Source: JARFUG01 sp050485365 (lineage in GTDB: Bacteria; Desulfobacterota; Desulfuromonadia; Desulfuromonadales; JACZKF01). Taken from it: a stretch of DNA of 13,235 nt. The position numbers were made by a program, and so were the translations under genes. The DNA lies in NCBI GenBank assembly GCA_050485365.1, contig JBJHBH010000092.1, positions 1-13,235 of the forward strand, read 5' to 3'. The notes under the pieces were generated by a model. It saw nothing but the letters and a program-made list of their open reading frames with translations. It searched no databases and had not been told where the DNA came from. Positions 1-9,292 of the stretch are shown here, piece by piece. Positions within the stretch are counted from its first letter, which is position 1, and every line of letters begins with the position of its first letter.

Positions 1-758
1 TGGCAGTGCAGCAGCTGCAGGCAGTCGAGCATGTCGTGCTCTTTGAGGGCGTCGACGATCTCGATGAGCTGGCTCGTGGTCAGCCCGAAGATGCTGCGGT
101 CGCCGCTCGTCTTGTTCCAGTGGCCGCCGACGGTGGTGGCGAGCTTGGCGCGCATCCCGATGAAGGGGCGAATCCCCAGCGCCTTGCTGCGCTCGATGAT
201 GATGGGCAGCTCGGTGGGGGTCTCGATGACGAAGACGCAGCGGTAGCCGAGCTTGCGGGCGCGCAGCCCCAGGTCGATGAACTCGCGGTCCTTGTAGCCG
301 TTGCACACCACCATGCTGTCGTCGCCGGGGAGCGAGGCGAGGGCGACGATGAGCTCGGCCTTGCTCCCGGCCTCGAGGCCGTGGCCGTAGCGGGCGCCGA
401 ATCGGGCGATCTCTTCGATGACCTGGCGCTGCTGGTTGACCTTGATGGGGAAGACCCCCTGGTAGCGCCCGGCGTACCCTCGGGCCTCGATGGCGGCGCG
501 AAACGTCTCGTTGAGCACGGCGATGCGGGCGTCGAGCAGGTTCTCGATGCGCAGCAGCAGCGGCATCTGCAGGCCGCGCTGCGACACTCCCGAGACGATC
601 TCCATCAGCGGCACCTGCACCTCGCCGGACGCAAAGGGGACCTTCACCGTCACCTCGCCCTTGTCGGAGAGGTCGAAATACCCCGCCCCCCAGTCGCGCA
701 CGCGGTAGAGGCGGGCGGAGTCCTCGCTCGTCCAGTCCTGCTTCAGCCTCGGATTCAT
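1..758 (-). CDS. speA: Biosynthetic arginine decarboxylase, N-terminal part (cut by window edge)
   Basis: This is the PLP-dependent enzyme that converts arginine to agmatine, the first step of the arginine route to putrescine and spermidine. The 252 visible codons begin MNPRLKQDWT and carry the alanine-racemase-fold barrel. The PLP-lysine motif is FPIKVNQQRQ at residues 103-112, with K106 as the expected Schiff-base lysine. Other SpeA hallmarks are GLEAGSKAEL, VCNGYKDREF, GGHWNKTSGDRS and the LLHCH run at the edge. The family is about 630-660 residues, so roughly 60 percent lies to the left of the window. The ATG at 758 has AGGAGA about 7 bases upstream. It lies downstream of speE on the same strand, so the two polyamine genes probably share a transcript. 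Family assignment is near certain; the rest of the gene is unseen. Confidence 0.96.
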   Translation of the reverse strand, partial: MNPRLKQDWTSEDSARLYRVRDWGAGYFDLSDKGEVTVKVPFASGEVQVPLMEIVSGVSQRGLQMPLLLRIENLLDARIAVLNETFRAAIEARGYAGRYQGVFPIKVNQQRQVIEEIARFGARYGHGLEAGSKAELIVALASLPGDDSMVVCNGYKDREFIDLGLRARKLGYRCVFVIETPTELPIIIERSKALGIRPFIGMRAKLATTVGGHWNKTSGDRSIFGLTTSQLIEIVDALKEHDMLDCLQLLHC

Positions 759-781
759 CGTCTGTCTCCTGGGACGAAATC

Positions 782-842
782 AGGGGCGCGATGAATCGCG
801 CCCCTACGCCATCCGATGTAGGGGCGCAATTCATTGCGCCCT
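782..842. repeat. Head-to-head pair of GC-rich palindromes between speE and speA
   Basis: Copy 1 (782-805) has perfect 11-base arms (AGGGGCGCGAT and its complement) around a 2-base centre. Copy 2 (821-842) has 10-base arms (GGGGCGCAAT) with one terminal mismatch. Read in opposite orientations, the copies share the pattern AGGGCGCRATGAATYGCGCCCCTAC. The one internal difference is matched on both arms (G/C in copy 1, A/T in copy 2), so pairing is preserved. Positions 795-807 can also pair with 818-830 (12 of 13), giving a single larger hairpin. This resembles REP/BIME-type intergenic repeats. In the speE-speA transcript it could act as a stabiliser or partial attenuator; that role is inference. 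Confidence 0.8.
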
Positions 843-858
843 CGATGGTCGATGTGCA

Positions 859-1704
859 TCACCCCCCGATGTTCTCCCGGGCGAAGGTCGGCAACATGAA
901 AGCCCCGAGGTGCAGCTCTTCATTGTAGTAGCGGGTGTAGAAGCCGCGGTTTCTGGCGCGCTCCTTGTCGAAGTCGTTGACCGGGTGGTACTGCTTGCTG
1001 GCGAAGGCGAAGCTCCAGAACCCCGAAGGGTAGGTGGGGATGAACGCCTGGTACATCTCGACGATGGGGAAGACCGCCCGCAGGTTGCGGTACATGTTTT
1101 TCTGGATCTCGCCGTGGTAGAAGGGGGATTCGCTCTGGGCGACCATGATCCCGTCTTTTTTCAGCGCGCCGAAGACCATGCGGTAGAAGTCCTCCTCGAA
1201 GAGCCCCTCTGCTGGGCCGATGGGGTCGGTGGAGTCGACGAGGATGATGTCGAAGGTCTCCTGGTGCTCGCGGATGTAGGCGATGCCGTCGTCGACGTGC
1301 AGCTTTACCCGGGGGTTGTTCCCGTCGATCTCGCACGCCATGGAGGGGAGGAGCTCGATCGACTTTTCGATGACGAGGCCGTCGATCTCGCACAGCACCG
1401 CCTCCTCGACCCCCCTGTGCTTCATGATCTCGCGGATGGTGCCGCCGTCCCCCCCGCCGATCACCAGCACCTTCTTCGGATTCGGATGCACGAAGAGGGC
1501 GGGGTGGGTGATCATGTCGTGATAGACGAACTCGTCGCGCTCGGTCACCATGACGAGCCCGTCCAGCAGCATCATGCGGCCGTATTCGGCCGTCTCCACG
1601 ATGTCGAGCTGCTGAAAGTCGCTTTTGCCGGAGAAGAGCGATTTCGTCACCTTCAGGGTGATGCCGGCGTTCTCGGTGTGTTTCTCGGTGTACCACAGAT
1701 CCAT
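859..1704 (-). CDS. speE: Spermidine synthase (polyamine aminopropyltransferase)
   Basis: The enzyme transfers the aminopropyl group from decarboxylated S-adenosylmethionine to putrescine, forming spermidine in the cytoplasm. The 281-residue product is the usual bacterial SpeE length. Residues 1-60 form the N-terminal beta domain (LWYTEKHTENAGITLKV, LLDGLVMVTERDEF). The Rossmann-type core follows, with the nucleotide loop VLVIGGGDGGT at 79-89, LCEID at 104-108, HVDDGIAYI at 136-144 and the catalytic LVDSTDPIGP at 155-164, where D157 and D160 are the expected active-site aspartates. SQSP-type SESPFYH and PTYPSGFWSF complete the signature. The ATG at 1704 has AGGAGT about 8 bases upstream. speA follows 100 bp downstream. 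No speD is in view, so the source of decarboxylated SAM is elsewhere. Confidence 0.97.
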   Translation of the reverse strand: MDLWYTEKHTENAGITLKVTKSLFSGKSDFQQLDIVETAEYGRMMLLDGLVMVTERDEFVYHDMITHPALFVHPNPKKVLVIGGGDGGTIREIMKHRGVEEAVLCEIDGLVIEKSIELLPSMACEIDGNNPRVKLHVDDGIAYIREHQETFDIILVDSTDPIGPAEGLFEEDFYRMVFGALKKDGIMVAQSESPFYHGEIQKNMYRNLRAVFPIVEMYQAFIPTYPSGFWSFAFASKQYHPVNDFDKERARNRGFYTRYYNEELHLGAFMLPTFARENIGG

Positions 1705-1824
1705 GGGAAGACTCCTGGCGAGCGAGGCGAAAGTGCGTGCACAAGCGCCCGACCCGGCAGGCGCAAGACCTCGTAAAGATTAACAACGGCAGCGGGGCTT
1801 TGCAAATCCCTTGAAAAACTCAGA

Positions 1825-1853
1825 TGAATACGCTCTTCACCCCCAGGTGTCAA
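1825..1853 (-). promoter_or_regulatory. Candidate sigma-70 promoter for speE-speA
   Basis: On the minus strand a perfect -35 TTGACA (1853-1848) is followed, after 17 bases, by TATTCA (1830-1825), a weak -10 matching at three positions. Transcription would begin near 1818 and leave a leader of about 115 bases before the speE ATG. The -35 box is convincing; the -10 is not strong. Confidence 0.4.
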
Positions 1854-1912
1854 TCTATTTTTGCCCCCCGCGCCGTCGCGGCCGCAGGAGCGGGCAGTGA
1901 CAAGCTATCTCC

Positions 1913-1941
1913 TTGACATTGCCGGTCTTTTTCTATTTACT
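1913..1941 (+). promoter_or_regulatory. Candidate sigma-70 promoter for proC
   Basis: A perfect -35 TTGACA (1913-1918), a 17-base spacer and TTTACT (1936-1941, four matches to TATAAT) lie in an AT-rich dip. The predicted start near 1948 gives a leader of about 45 bases before the ATG at 1994. The TTG of this -35 box is also the first possible start codon of the open frame, which argues against the longer N-terminus for ProC. Confidence 0.55.
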
Positions 1942-1993
1942 TGTTTCTCTCCAAAAAAACCGCGCCGTGCGGCTAAAAAGGCGGAAATTGTCG

Positions 1994-2803
1994 ATGGAAT
2001 GGGTTGAAAAAATAGGGTTTGTCGGCGGCGGCAACATGGCCGAAGCGCTGATCAAGGGGCTCCTCGCGGCGGCCTTTCCGGCCGAGCGCCTCCTCGTCTC
2101 GGAGCCCGCGGCGGCGCGGCGCACCTACCTGGCCGAGCGGTACGGGCTGAGCGTGGTCGAGGACAATGCGGACGTCGTGCGCCGCTGCGACCTCGTCGTT
2201 CTGGCCGTCAAGCCCCAACTCGCCCCGGAGGTCCTCGTCCGCATCGCCTCCGTCTTCGACGAGAGCAAGCTGCTCGTGTCGATCCTGGCCGGCGTCTCGA
2301 CGCGCACCGTCGAGGAGCATTTCGACGGCCACCCCCGGGTGGTGCGCGCCATGCCCAACACGCCGGCCCTGGTCGGGCAGGGGGCGACGGCGGTGTGCGC
2401 CGGGCGCTTCTCCGGCGCCGACCTGCTCACGGTGCGTCACCTCTTCGAGACGGTGGGGTCGGTGCAGGTGGTCGACGAGTCGTTGATGGATGCCGTCACG
2501 GGGCTCAGCGGCTCGGGGCCGGCCTACGTCTTCACCGTCATCGAGGCCCTCGCAGACGGCGGCGTGCGCGAGGGGCTCCCCCGCGAGACCGCGGCGGCGC
2601 TGGCGGTGCAGACGGTCCTCGGGGCCGCCGCCCTCGTGCAGCAAAGTGCCGAGCACACGGCCGTTCTGCGCGACCGCGTCTGCTCGCCGGGGGGGACGAC
2701 CATCGCGGGGGTCAAGGCGCTGGAGCAAGGGGGGGTGCGCGTCGCCCTGATGAACGCCGTCGAGGCGGCGACGAAGCGCTCCAGAGAGCTGGGCGGGAAG
2801 TAG
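1994..2803 (+). CDS. proC: Pyrroline-5-carboxylate reductase
   Basis: ProC reduces 1-pyrroline-5-carboxylate to L-proline with NAD(P)H, the last step of proline synthesis, in the cytoplasm. The 269-residue product has the dinucleotide-binding start IGFVGGGNMAEALIKG (7-22), the AVKPQ loop (71-75), MPNTP (120-124) and the C-terminal dimerisation/substrate region with SGSGPAYVF (172-180) and SPGGTT (231-236). Length and order match the family (about 265-275). I chose ATG 1994 because it places the glycine-rich loop at the very N-terminus as in other ProCs. It is preceded by AAGGCGG, a weak ribosome site 9 bases upstream. The frame stays open to a TTG at 1913, but that TTG lies within the likely -35 box and the added residues look unlike any ProC. 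It is the only plus-strand gene in the window. Confidence 0.96.
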   Translation: MEWVEKIGFVGGGNMAEALIKGLLAAAFPAERLLVSEPAAARRTYLAERYGLSVVEDNADVVRRCDLVVLAVKPQLAPEVLVRIASVFDESKLLVSILAGVSTRTVEEHFDGHPRVVRAMPNTPALVGQGATAVCAGRFSGADLLTVRHLFETVGSVQVVDESLMDAVTGLSGSGPAYVFTVIEALADGGVREGLPRETAAALAVQTVLGAAALVQQSAEHTAVLRDRVCSPGGTTIAGVKALEQGGVRVALMNAVEAATKRSRELGGK

Positions 2804-2857
2804 GCGGCGGCAAGGATGAAAGGATAACCGGTGGGTATCTTTTCGACAGCGGTGGGG

Positions 2858-2964
2858 AAGGGTCTCGCGCCCCCCACTCCGAGGGCCGCATGAACCCGTC
2901 TCTGGGGCTTGACTGGCGCCATCCGGGCGCCAGACACCCTCTGCGTGGGTGCCCCGAGACCCTT
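2858..2964. repeat. Folded inverted-repeat element in the proC convergent gap
   Basis: The outer arms AAGGGTCTCG (2858-2867) and CGAGACCCTT (2955-2964) are perfect 10-base complements. Nested inside are CCCAC/GTGGG (2873-2877 with 2945-2949), GAGGG/CCCTC (2881-2885 with 2937-2941) and an 8-base stem CTGGCGCC/GGCGCCAG (2913-2920 with 2926-2933) around a 5-base loop. Alternative pairs GGGGC/GCCCC (2904-2908 with 2951-2955) and CACCC/GGGTG (2935-2939 with 2947-2951) would form a three-way junction instead. No ORF of note lies inside. It may be a small non-autonomous element, a structured RNA or a boundary between the two convergent transcripts. I cannot tell which. Confidence 0.6.
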
Positions 2965-2978
2965 TGGTAAGGGGTTTC
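2956..2978. terminator. Possible bidirectional terminator-like hairpin
   Basis: GAGACCCTTT (2956-2965) can pair with AAGGGGTTTC (2969-2978) across a 3-base loop; the 10-pair stem includes two G-T wobbles. It starts just 5 bases beyond the stop codon of the minus-strand operon and lies downstream of proC on the other strand. No T-tract follows on either strand, so a classic intrinsic terminator is not shown. It also overlaps the right arm of the larger repeat. Confidence 0.35.
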
Positions 2979-2982
2979 GTGC

Positions 2983-5070
2983 TCACACGACCTTCAGCTG
3001 AAGCCGCTTTCTTTGCCGCAGCAGCTCGGCGAACTCCTCGGGGGGGAGGGGGCGGCTGAAATAGTATCCCTGCATCACATCGCACTTCTCCTCGCGCAGA
3101 AATTTCAGCTGGCTCCCCGTTTCGACCCCCTCGGCGATCGTCTCCATCTTCAGCGTTTTGGCCAGCCCGAGAATCGCCCGAGTGATGGCGACGGCGTCCT
3201 GGCTGTCGTCGAGGTCGCGCACGAAGGAGCAGTCGACCTTCACCTTGTCGAAGGGGAAGCGCCGCAGGTAGCTCAAGGACGAATAGCCGGTGCCGAAATC
3301 GTCCATCGCCAGCAAAATCCCCATCTCCTTCAAGCGGTGCAGTCGGGCGATCACCTCGTCGGCGCCGAGCATGACGACCCCTTCCGTGACCTCCAGCTCC
3401 AGATAACGGGGCTCCATCCCCGTCTCCTTCAAAATTTCGAGGACCTTGTCGGGAAACCGCGCCTGGTGGAATTCCACCGCCGAGACGTTGACGGCGACGG
3501 GGATCGCCGCAAGCCCCTGCGCCTGCCACAGGCGGTTCTGGCGGCAGGCGTTTCGCATCACCCATTCGCCCAGGGGCAAAATGAGCCCGCGCTCCTCGGC
3601 GACGGCGATGAACCGGTTCGGCGGCACCTCCCCGAGCTCGGGGCTTCGCCAGCGCAACAGGGCCTCGGCGGCGACGACCTCCCCGCTGGAGAGGCAGACC
3701 TGCGGCTGGAAGACGAGGCTGAACTCCTCCCTTTCCAGGGCGCGCCGCAGGTGGATCTCGAGATTGAGCGTCTCGGTCGCCCGCACGTTCATCGTCGGGG
3801 TGAAGAAGTGGTAGTCGTTTCGCCCCCCCTCCTTGACCTGATTTTTGGCGAGCCCGGCGTTTTGCAGCAGCGTGTCGAAGTCCTCGCCGTTGTCGGGGTA
3901 GATGCTGATGCCGATGCTGGCGGTCAGGGTGATCTCGCGGCCGTTGATCAGAAACGGGCGGGCCAGGGCGTCCTGAATCCGCTGGGCGACGTGGGCGGCT
4001 TCGGTGGCATCAATCAGGTTGGGTAGGACCACCGCGAACTCGTCGCCGCCGATGCGCCCGCAGCTGTCTTCGACGCGCAGGCAGCCGCTCAGGCGCTCGG
4101 CCGTGCGGCGCAGCAGGTTGTCGCCGCTGCAGTGGCCGAGGACATCGTTGATTTTCGTGAAGCGATCGAGGCCGATGAAGAGAAGGGCGACCTGGCGGGC
4201 GGCGCGCCGGGCCGAGGCGGTCGCCATGGTGAGGCGGTCCTGCAGCAGCATGCGGTTCGGCAGGCCGGTGAGCGGGTCGTGAAAGGAGAGAAAGTGGATG
4301 CGCTCCTCCTGCCGCTTGCGCTCGGTGAGATCCTCGAACGATTCGGTGGCGCCGAGAACCTCTCCTCGCGCATCCCGCAGCAGCGCCATCTTCTGGAACA
4401 GGAGGCGCTCGGTCCCGTCGGGATGGCGAAAAAGAATCTCCCGGGGATGGACCCGCTCGGCTCCTTCGGGGCGGAGCAGGCCGCAGGCGTCGGCGCACGC
4501 CTCGAGAAAGGGGCAGTCGCGGCCGAGGACGTCGTCGGAGCCGAGGCCGGTGATCTCCTCGCAGCGGCGGTTCCAGTGCACGACCTTGCGCTCGGGGTTG
4601 ACGGTGAACAGGGCGCTCGGCGACAGGCTGTTGATCAGATCGACCTCCTCCTTGGCCTTGCGCAGGCCGTCGGTGGTGGTCAGCAGTTTCTGGTGCAGAT
4701 GGAGGATGCGTCGCGCCCCGTTGAGGCGCGCCTGCATCTGCGCCGCGTCGATCGGCTTGACGATGTAGTCGTCGGCGCCCGCCTCCAGACCCGAGAGGAT
4801 GTCCTCTCGGCGGTCCCTGGCGGTCAGGAGCATCAGATAGGTGTAGCTCTCTTTTTGCGCCGCACGAACGCGGCGGCAGACCTCCAGCCCGTCGAGCCCC
4901 GGCATGAGCCAGTCGAGGATCGCCATGCGCGGCGCCTCGTGCGAGCTGAGGCACTCCCACGCCTTCTCCCCGTCCTCCACCGCCGTCACCTCGTACCCCT
5001 GGTTCTGCAGGATGTACTGGAGCATGAAGCGTGTGGCGGGGTCGTCCTCGGCGATCAGAATCCGTTTCAA
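2983..5070 (-). CDS. Response regulator with PAS, degenerate GGDEF and EAL domains (likely c-di-GMP phosphodiesterase)
   Basis: This 695-residue cytoplasmic protein has four domains. REC (1-120) has D9/D10, phosphoacceptor D53, T83 and K105. A PAS domain (about 144-250) has clustered cysteines C186, C192 and C196. GGDEF (about 260-425) keeps the signature at 341-345 and an RVED inhibitory-site motif at 332-335. EAL (about 440-690) has E469 of EAL, N528, E560, D590-D591 in DDFGTGYSSL, K611, D613, E647 and Q667, the set expected of an active c-di-GMP phosphodiesterase. In GGDEF the first metal-binding aspartate is G300, the following lysine is T305, and the usual AD-ALY motif reads AGLAKN, so cyclase activity is doubtful. 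The TTG start at 5070 is backed by a strong ribosome site and an in-frame stop just upstream. It is the last gene of the chemotaxis operon, 32 bp after cheB, so CheA or the hybrid kinase may phosphorylate it. Confidence 0.93.
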   Translation of the reverse strand: MKRILIAEDDPATRFMLQYILQNQGYEVTAVEDGEKAWECLSSHEAPRMAILDWLMPGLDGLEVCRRVRAAQKESYTYLMLLTARDRREDILSGLEAGADDYIVKPIDAAQMQARLNGARRILHLHQKLLTTTDGLRKAKEEVDLINSLSPSALFTVNPERKVVHWNRRCEEITGLGSDDVLGRDCPFLEACADACGLLRPEGAERVHPREILFRHPDGTERLLFQKMALLRDARGEVLGATESFEDLTERKRQEERIHFLSFHDPLTGLPNRMLLQDRLTMATASARRAARQVALLFIGLDRFTKINDVLGHCSGDNLLRRTAERLSGCLRVEDSCGRIGGDEFAVVLPNLIDATEAAHVAQRIQDALARPFLINGREITLTASIGISIYPDNGEDFDTLLQNAGLAKNQVKEGGRNDYHFFTPTMNVRATETLNLEIHLRRALEREEFSLVFQPQVCLSSGEVVAAEALLRWRSPELGEVPPNRFIAVAEERGLILPLGEWVMRNACRQNRLWQAQGLAAIPVAVNVSAVEFHQARFPDKVLEILKETGMEPRYLELEVTEGVVMLGADEVIARLHRLKEMGILLAMDDFGTGYSSLSYLRRFPFDKVKVDCSFVRDLDDSQDAVAITRAILGLAKTLKMETIAEGVETGSQLKFLREEKCDVMQGYYFSRPLPPEEFAELLRQRKRLQLKVV

Positions 5071-5076
5071 CCTATG

Positions 5077-5085
5077 CTTCCTCCC
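5077..5085 (-). promoter_or_regulatory. Ribosome binding site that fixes a TTG start
   Basis: The minus strand reads GGGAGGAAG, with GGAGG ending 9 bases before the TTG at 5070. An in-frame TGA lies just upstream, so no longer start is possible. The first downstream codons already encode the receiver strand KRILIAEDD, so TTG is the real start. Confidence 0.8.
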
Positions 5086-5102
5086 TCATTCTGCAATGGC
5101 GT

Positions 5103-6167
5103 CTATCGGCACAAGGCGAGCACCTCGGCGGAGAGCTTCCCCAGCGGGAGCACCTTCTCGACGCCGCCGTGGCGGATCGCCTCGTTGGGCATGCCGAAGA
5201 CGACGCAGCTCTGCTCGTCCTGAGCCAGGGTGTGCGCCCCGGCCTCCTTGAGCTCCTTCATCCCCCGGGCGCCGTCGTCCCCCATGCCGGTCATGATGAC
5301 CCCCACCGCGTTCTTCCCGGCATAGCGCGCCGCCGAGCGGAACAGAACGTCGACGGAGGGGCGGTGGCGCGAGACGAGGGGGCCCGTCTTGATCTCCACA
5401 TAATAGCGCGCGCCGCTGCGTTTGAGAAGCAGGTGGCGGTTGCCCGGCGCGATGAGCGCCCGCCCCCGCAGCACGCTGTCGCCGTCGGCGGCCTCCTTCA
5501 CCGAGAGGGCGCACAGGGTGTCGAGGCGTCGGGCGAAGGTGGCGGTGAAGTGCTCGGGCATGTGCTGCACGATGACGATCCCCGGCGCGTCGGCCGGCAT
5601 CGCCTCCAAAAAGATGCGCAGCGCCTCAGTCCCTCCGGTCGAGGCGCCCACGACGACGACTTTTTCCGTCGTCTGGCTCATGGCGCGCGCCGCGGCGGGC
5701 GCGAGGATGGCGTCGGCGCTGAGCTTGGGCTGCGGCGCAAGGGTGCGGGCGAGGGGGCGCACCTTCGCTTTGGAGGCGGCCTTGACCGCGTCGCAGATGC
5801 GCACCCGCGACTCCTCCAGAAACTGGCGCGTCCCCAGCCGCGGCTTCTCGATGAGCTCGACGGCGCCGTATTCGAGCGCCTTCAGCGCCGTCTCCGAGCC
5901 CGACCCGGTGAGGCTTGAGCACATGACGACGGGGATCGGGTGCTGGCTCATGATCTTCTGTAAAAAGGTGATCCCGTCCATGCGCGGCATCTCGACATCG
6001 AGGGTGATGACGTCGGGGACCGCCTCGCGCATCCGCTCCGCGGCGACGAAGGGGTCGGACGCCGTCGCCATGACTTCGATCTCGGGGTCGGAGCCGAGCA
6101 GTTCGGCGAGGGTCTGGCGCACCACCGCCGAATCGTCGACGATCAGCACCCGGATTTTGCTCTGCAT
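5103..6167 (-). CDS. cheB: Chemotaxis response regulator protein-glutamate methylesterase
   Basis: CheB removes methyl groups from (and deamidates) chemoreceptor glutamates; phosphorylation by CheA switches it on, opposing CheR. The 354-residue product has an N-terminal receiver (1-125) with D11/D12, phosphoacceptor D57 in TLDVEMPRMDG, S84/S85 and K109. A linker (about 130-165) is followed by the CheB methylesterase domain (168-352). The catalytic residues are S176 in GASTGGTEAL, H202 in IVQHMP and an aspartate of MTGMGDDG (D298). I use the ATG at 6167 because the receiver begins at once (SKIRVLIVDDSAVVR). The frame extends 34 codons further up, but that part overlaps the previous gene and is not receiver-like. 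It follows the lone receiver gene by 23 bp and precedes the GGDEF-EAL gene by 32 bp. Confidence 0.96.
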   Translation of the reverse strand: MQSKIRVLIVDDSAVVRQTLAELLGSDPEIEVMATASDPFVAAERMREAVPDVITLDVEMPRMDGITFLQKIMSQHPIPVVMCSSLTGSGSETALKALEYGAVELIEKPRLGTRQFLEESRVRICDAVKAASKAKVRPLARTLAPQPKLSADAILAPAAARAMSQTTEKVVVVGASTGGTEALRIFLEAMPADAPGIVIVQHMPEHFTATFARRLDTLCALSVKEAADGDSVLRGRALIAPGNRHLLLKRSGARYYVEIKTGPLVSRHRPSVDVLFRSAARYAGKNAVGVIMTGMGDDGARGMKELKEAGAHTLAQDEQSCVVFGMPNEAIRHGGVEKVLPLGKLSAEVLALCR

Positions 6168-6190
6168 ATGAGGACCCCTGATGACGCTTT

Positions 6191-6569
6191 TCAGCCGATG
6201 AGGCGCAGGTCTTCCAGCTCTCGGAGGAGCTTTCGTTTCTCGATCGGCTTCACCAGATAGGAGGTGCACCCCCCGCGGGAGAAGGCCTCAAAGACGTCGC
6301 GCGGCGACCCGAGGGCCGAGGTCATGATGATTTTGACCTCGTCCTGCGGCTTGACGCCGTTTTTCTCCTCCCACCCCCGGATCGTTTTGAGAACCTGCTG
6401 CCCGTCGAGCCCCGGCATCATGATGTCGAGGCAGATCAGGGCGTAGGGCTCCCCCGCCTCGTGGGCGGCGGTGAAGGCCTCTACGGCCTCGTTTCCGTTG
6501 ACGGCCACGTCGCACGTTCCGTAGCCCGAGAGCATGCGCTGCAGCAGCGCGCGGCTGGTGAAGTCGTCT

Positions 6570-6589
<20 letters not shown>
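6191..6589 (-). CDS. Stand-alone CheY-like response regulator
   Basis: This 132-residue product is a single receiver domain with no output domain. It begins MKMLIVEDDFTSRALLQRML. It has the acidic pair E7/D8/D9, phosphoacceptor D55 in LICLDIMMPGLDG, T90 in IIMTSAL and K114 in YLVKP, the complete phospho-acceptor site. The loop before the fourth strand (WEEKNGVKPQDEV) is longer than in flagellar CheY. The ATG at 6589 has GAGGAC upstream and overlaps the end of the hybrid kinase gene by 20 bp, so the two are probably translated together. The likely phosphodonor is the kinase's HPT domain or CheA. A second in-frame ATG two codons downstream is possible. It could feed a motor, act as a phosphate sink, or regulate a partner; the sequence does not say which. 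Confidence 0.93.
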
Positions 6590-8773
<2,184 letters not shown>

Positions 8774-8801
<28 letters not shown>

Positions 8802-9292
8802 GGCTCACCTAACGGCGCCCGGCGGTGCAGGCGCTTGAGGAAGACTTCTCCGCTGGCGGTGTGGAAGAGGAGTTTTCTCCCCTGGGTCCCGCCGACGTCG
8901 GAGGCGCGAAGAAACAGGTCGTGGTGCCGAAGGATCTCCATGGCGGCGGCGACGTTCTGGCGCCCTACCGCGGTGCAGTTGCTTCCCTCGGCGGCGTCGA
9001 ACATCTCGGCGCCGCCGAAGAGCTTGATCTCGATCTCCCTGCCCAGGGCGCCCTGTCGGCGAAACTGATCGAGCAGGTGTTTGAAGCAGGCGTCGACGTG
9101 CCGAAACCCCTCCTGCGCGCCGCCGCCCGGCAGGAGCGCATGGCACATTCCGGCCAGCCCCAGCCGACGGTGGTGAAAGGTGAAGGAGACGCACGAGCCG
9201 AGCACCGTCGAGATCACGGCGGGCTCGCGCACCACGGCGATCTGCGCCGGCGCGAGATAGATCGATCTGGGTGCGGAGTCGGTTCTCGTCAT
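8774..9292 (-). CDS. cheD: Chemoreceptor glutamine deamidase
   Basis: CheD deamidates specific glutamines of methyl-accepting chemotaxis proteins to glutamate, creating methylation sites; in many bacteria it also binds CheC. The 172-residue product keeps the family pattern: T29 and catalytic C34 in STVLGSCVSFTF, H51 in GMCHALLPGG, RHVDACFKHLLDQF, KLFGGAEMF, VGRQNVAAAMEIL, and DVGGTQGRKLLFHTASGEV, where the conserved GG-xGRK run is clear. The C-terminal tail past LKRL is about 17 residues of low conservation. The ATG overlaps the cheR stop in an ATGA arrangement. The 3' end overlaps the hybrid kinase start by 28 bp, so the kinase may be translated through coupling to cheD. No cheC is visible in the window. 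Confidence 0.95.

Noticed and set aside
6..794. 262-codon plus-strand frame opposite speA
   Set aside because: The minus strand encodes a clear arginine decarboxylase over the same bases.
1913..1993. 27-codon N-terminal extension of ProC from TTG at 1913
   Set aside because: The TTG is part of a consensus -35 box, no ribosome site precedes it, and ProC proteins begin right at the glycine-rich loop.
2858..2964. Integron attC site
   Set aside because: The arms lack the RYYYAAC/GTTRRRY core pairs and no integrase or cassette-like genes are present.
1973..3565. 530-codon minus-strand frame covering proC and the end of the GGDEF-EAL gene
   Set aside because: It is antisense to proC and out of frame with the GGDEF-EAL gene, and its translation is Arg/Gly/Ala-rich with no domain. 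It also spans the convergent intergenic element.
6168..6269. 34-codon N-terminal extension of CheB
   Set aside because: It overlaps the end of the preceding receiver gene and the extra residues are not receiver-like; ATG 6167 starts at the expected first strand.
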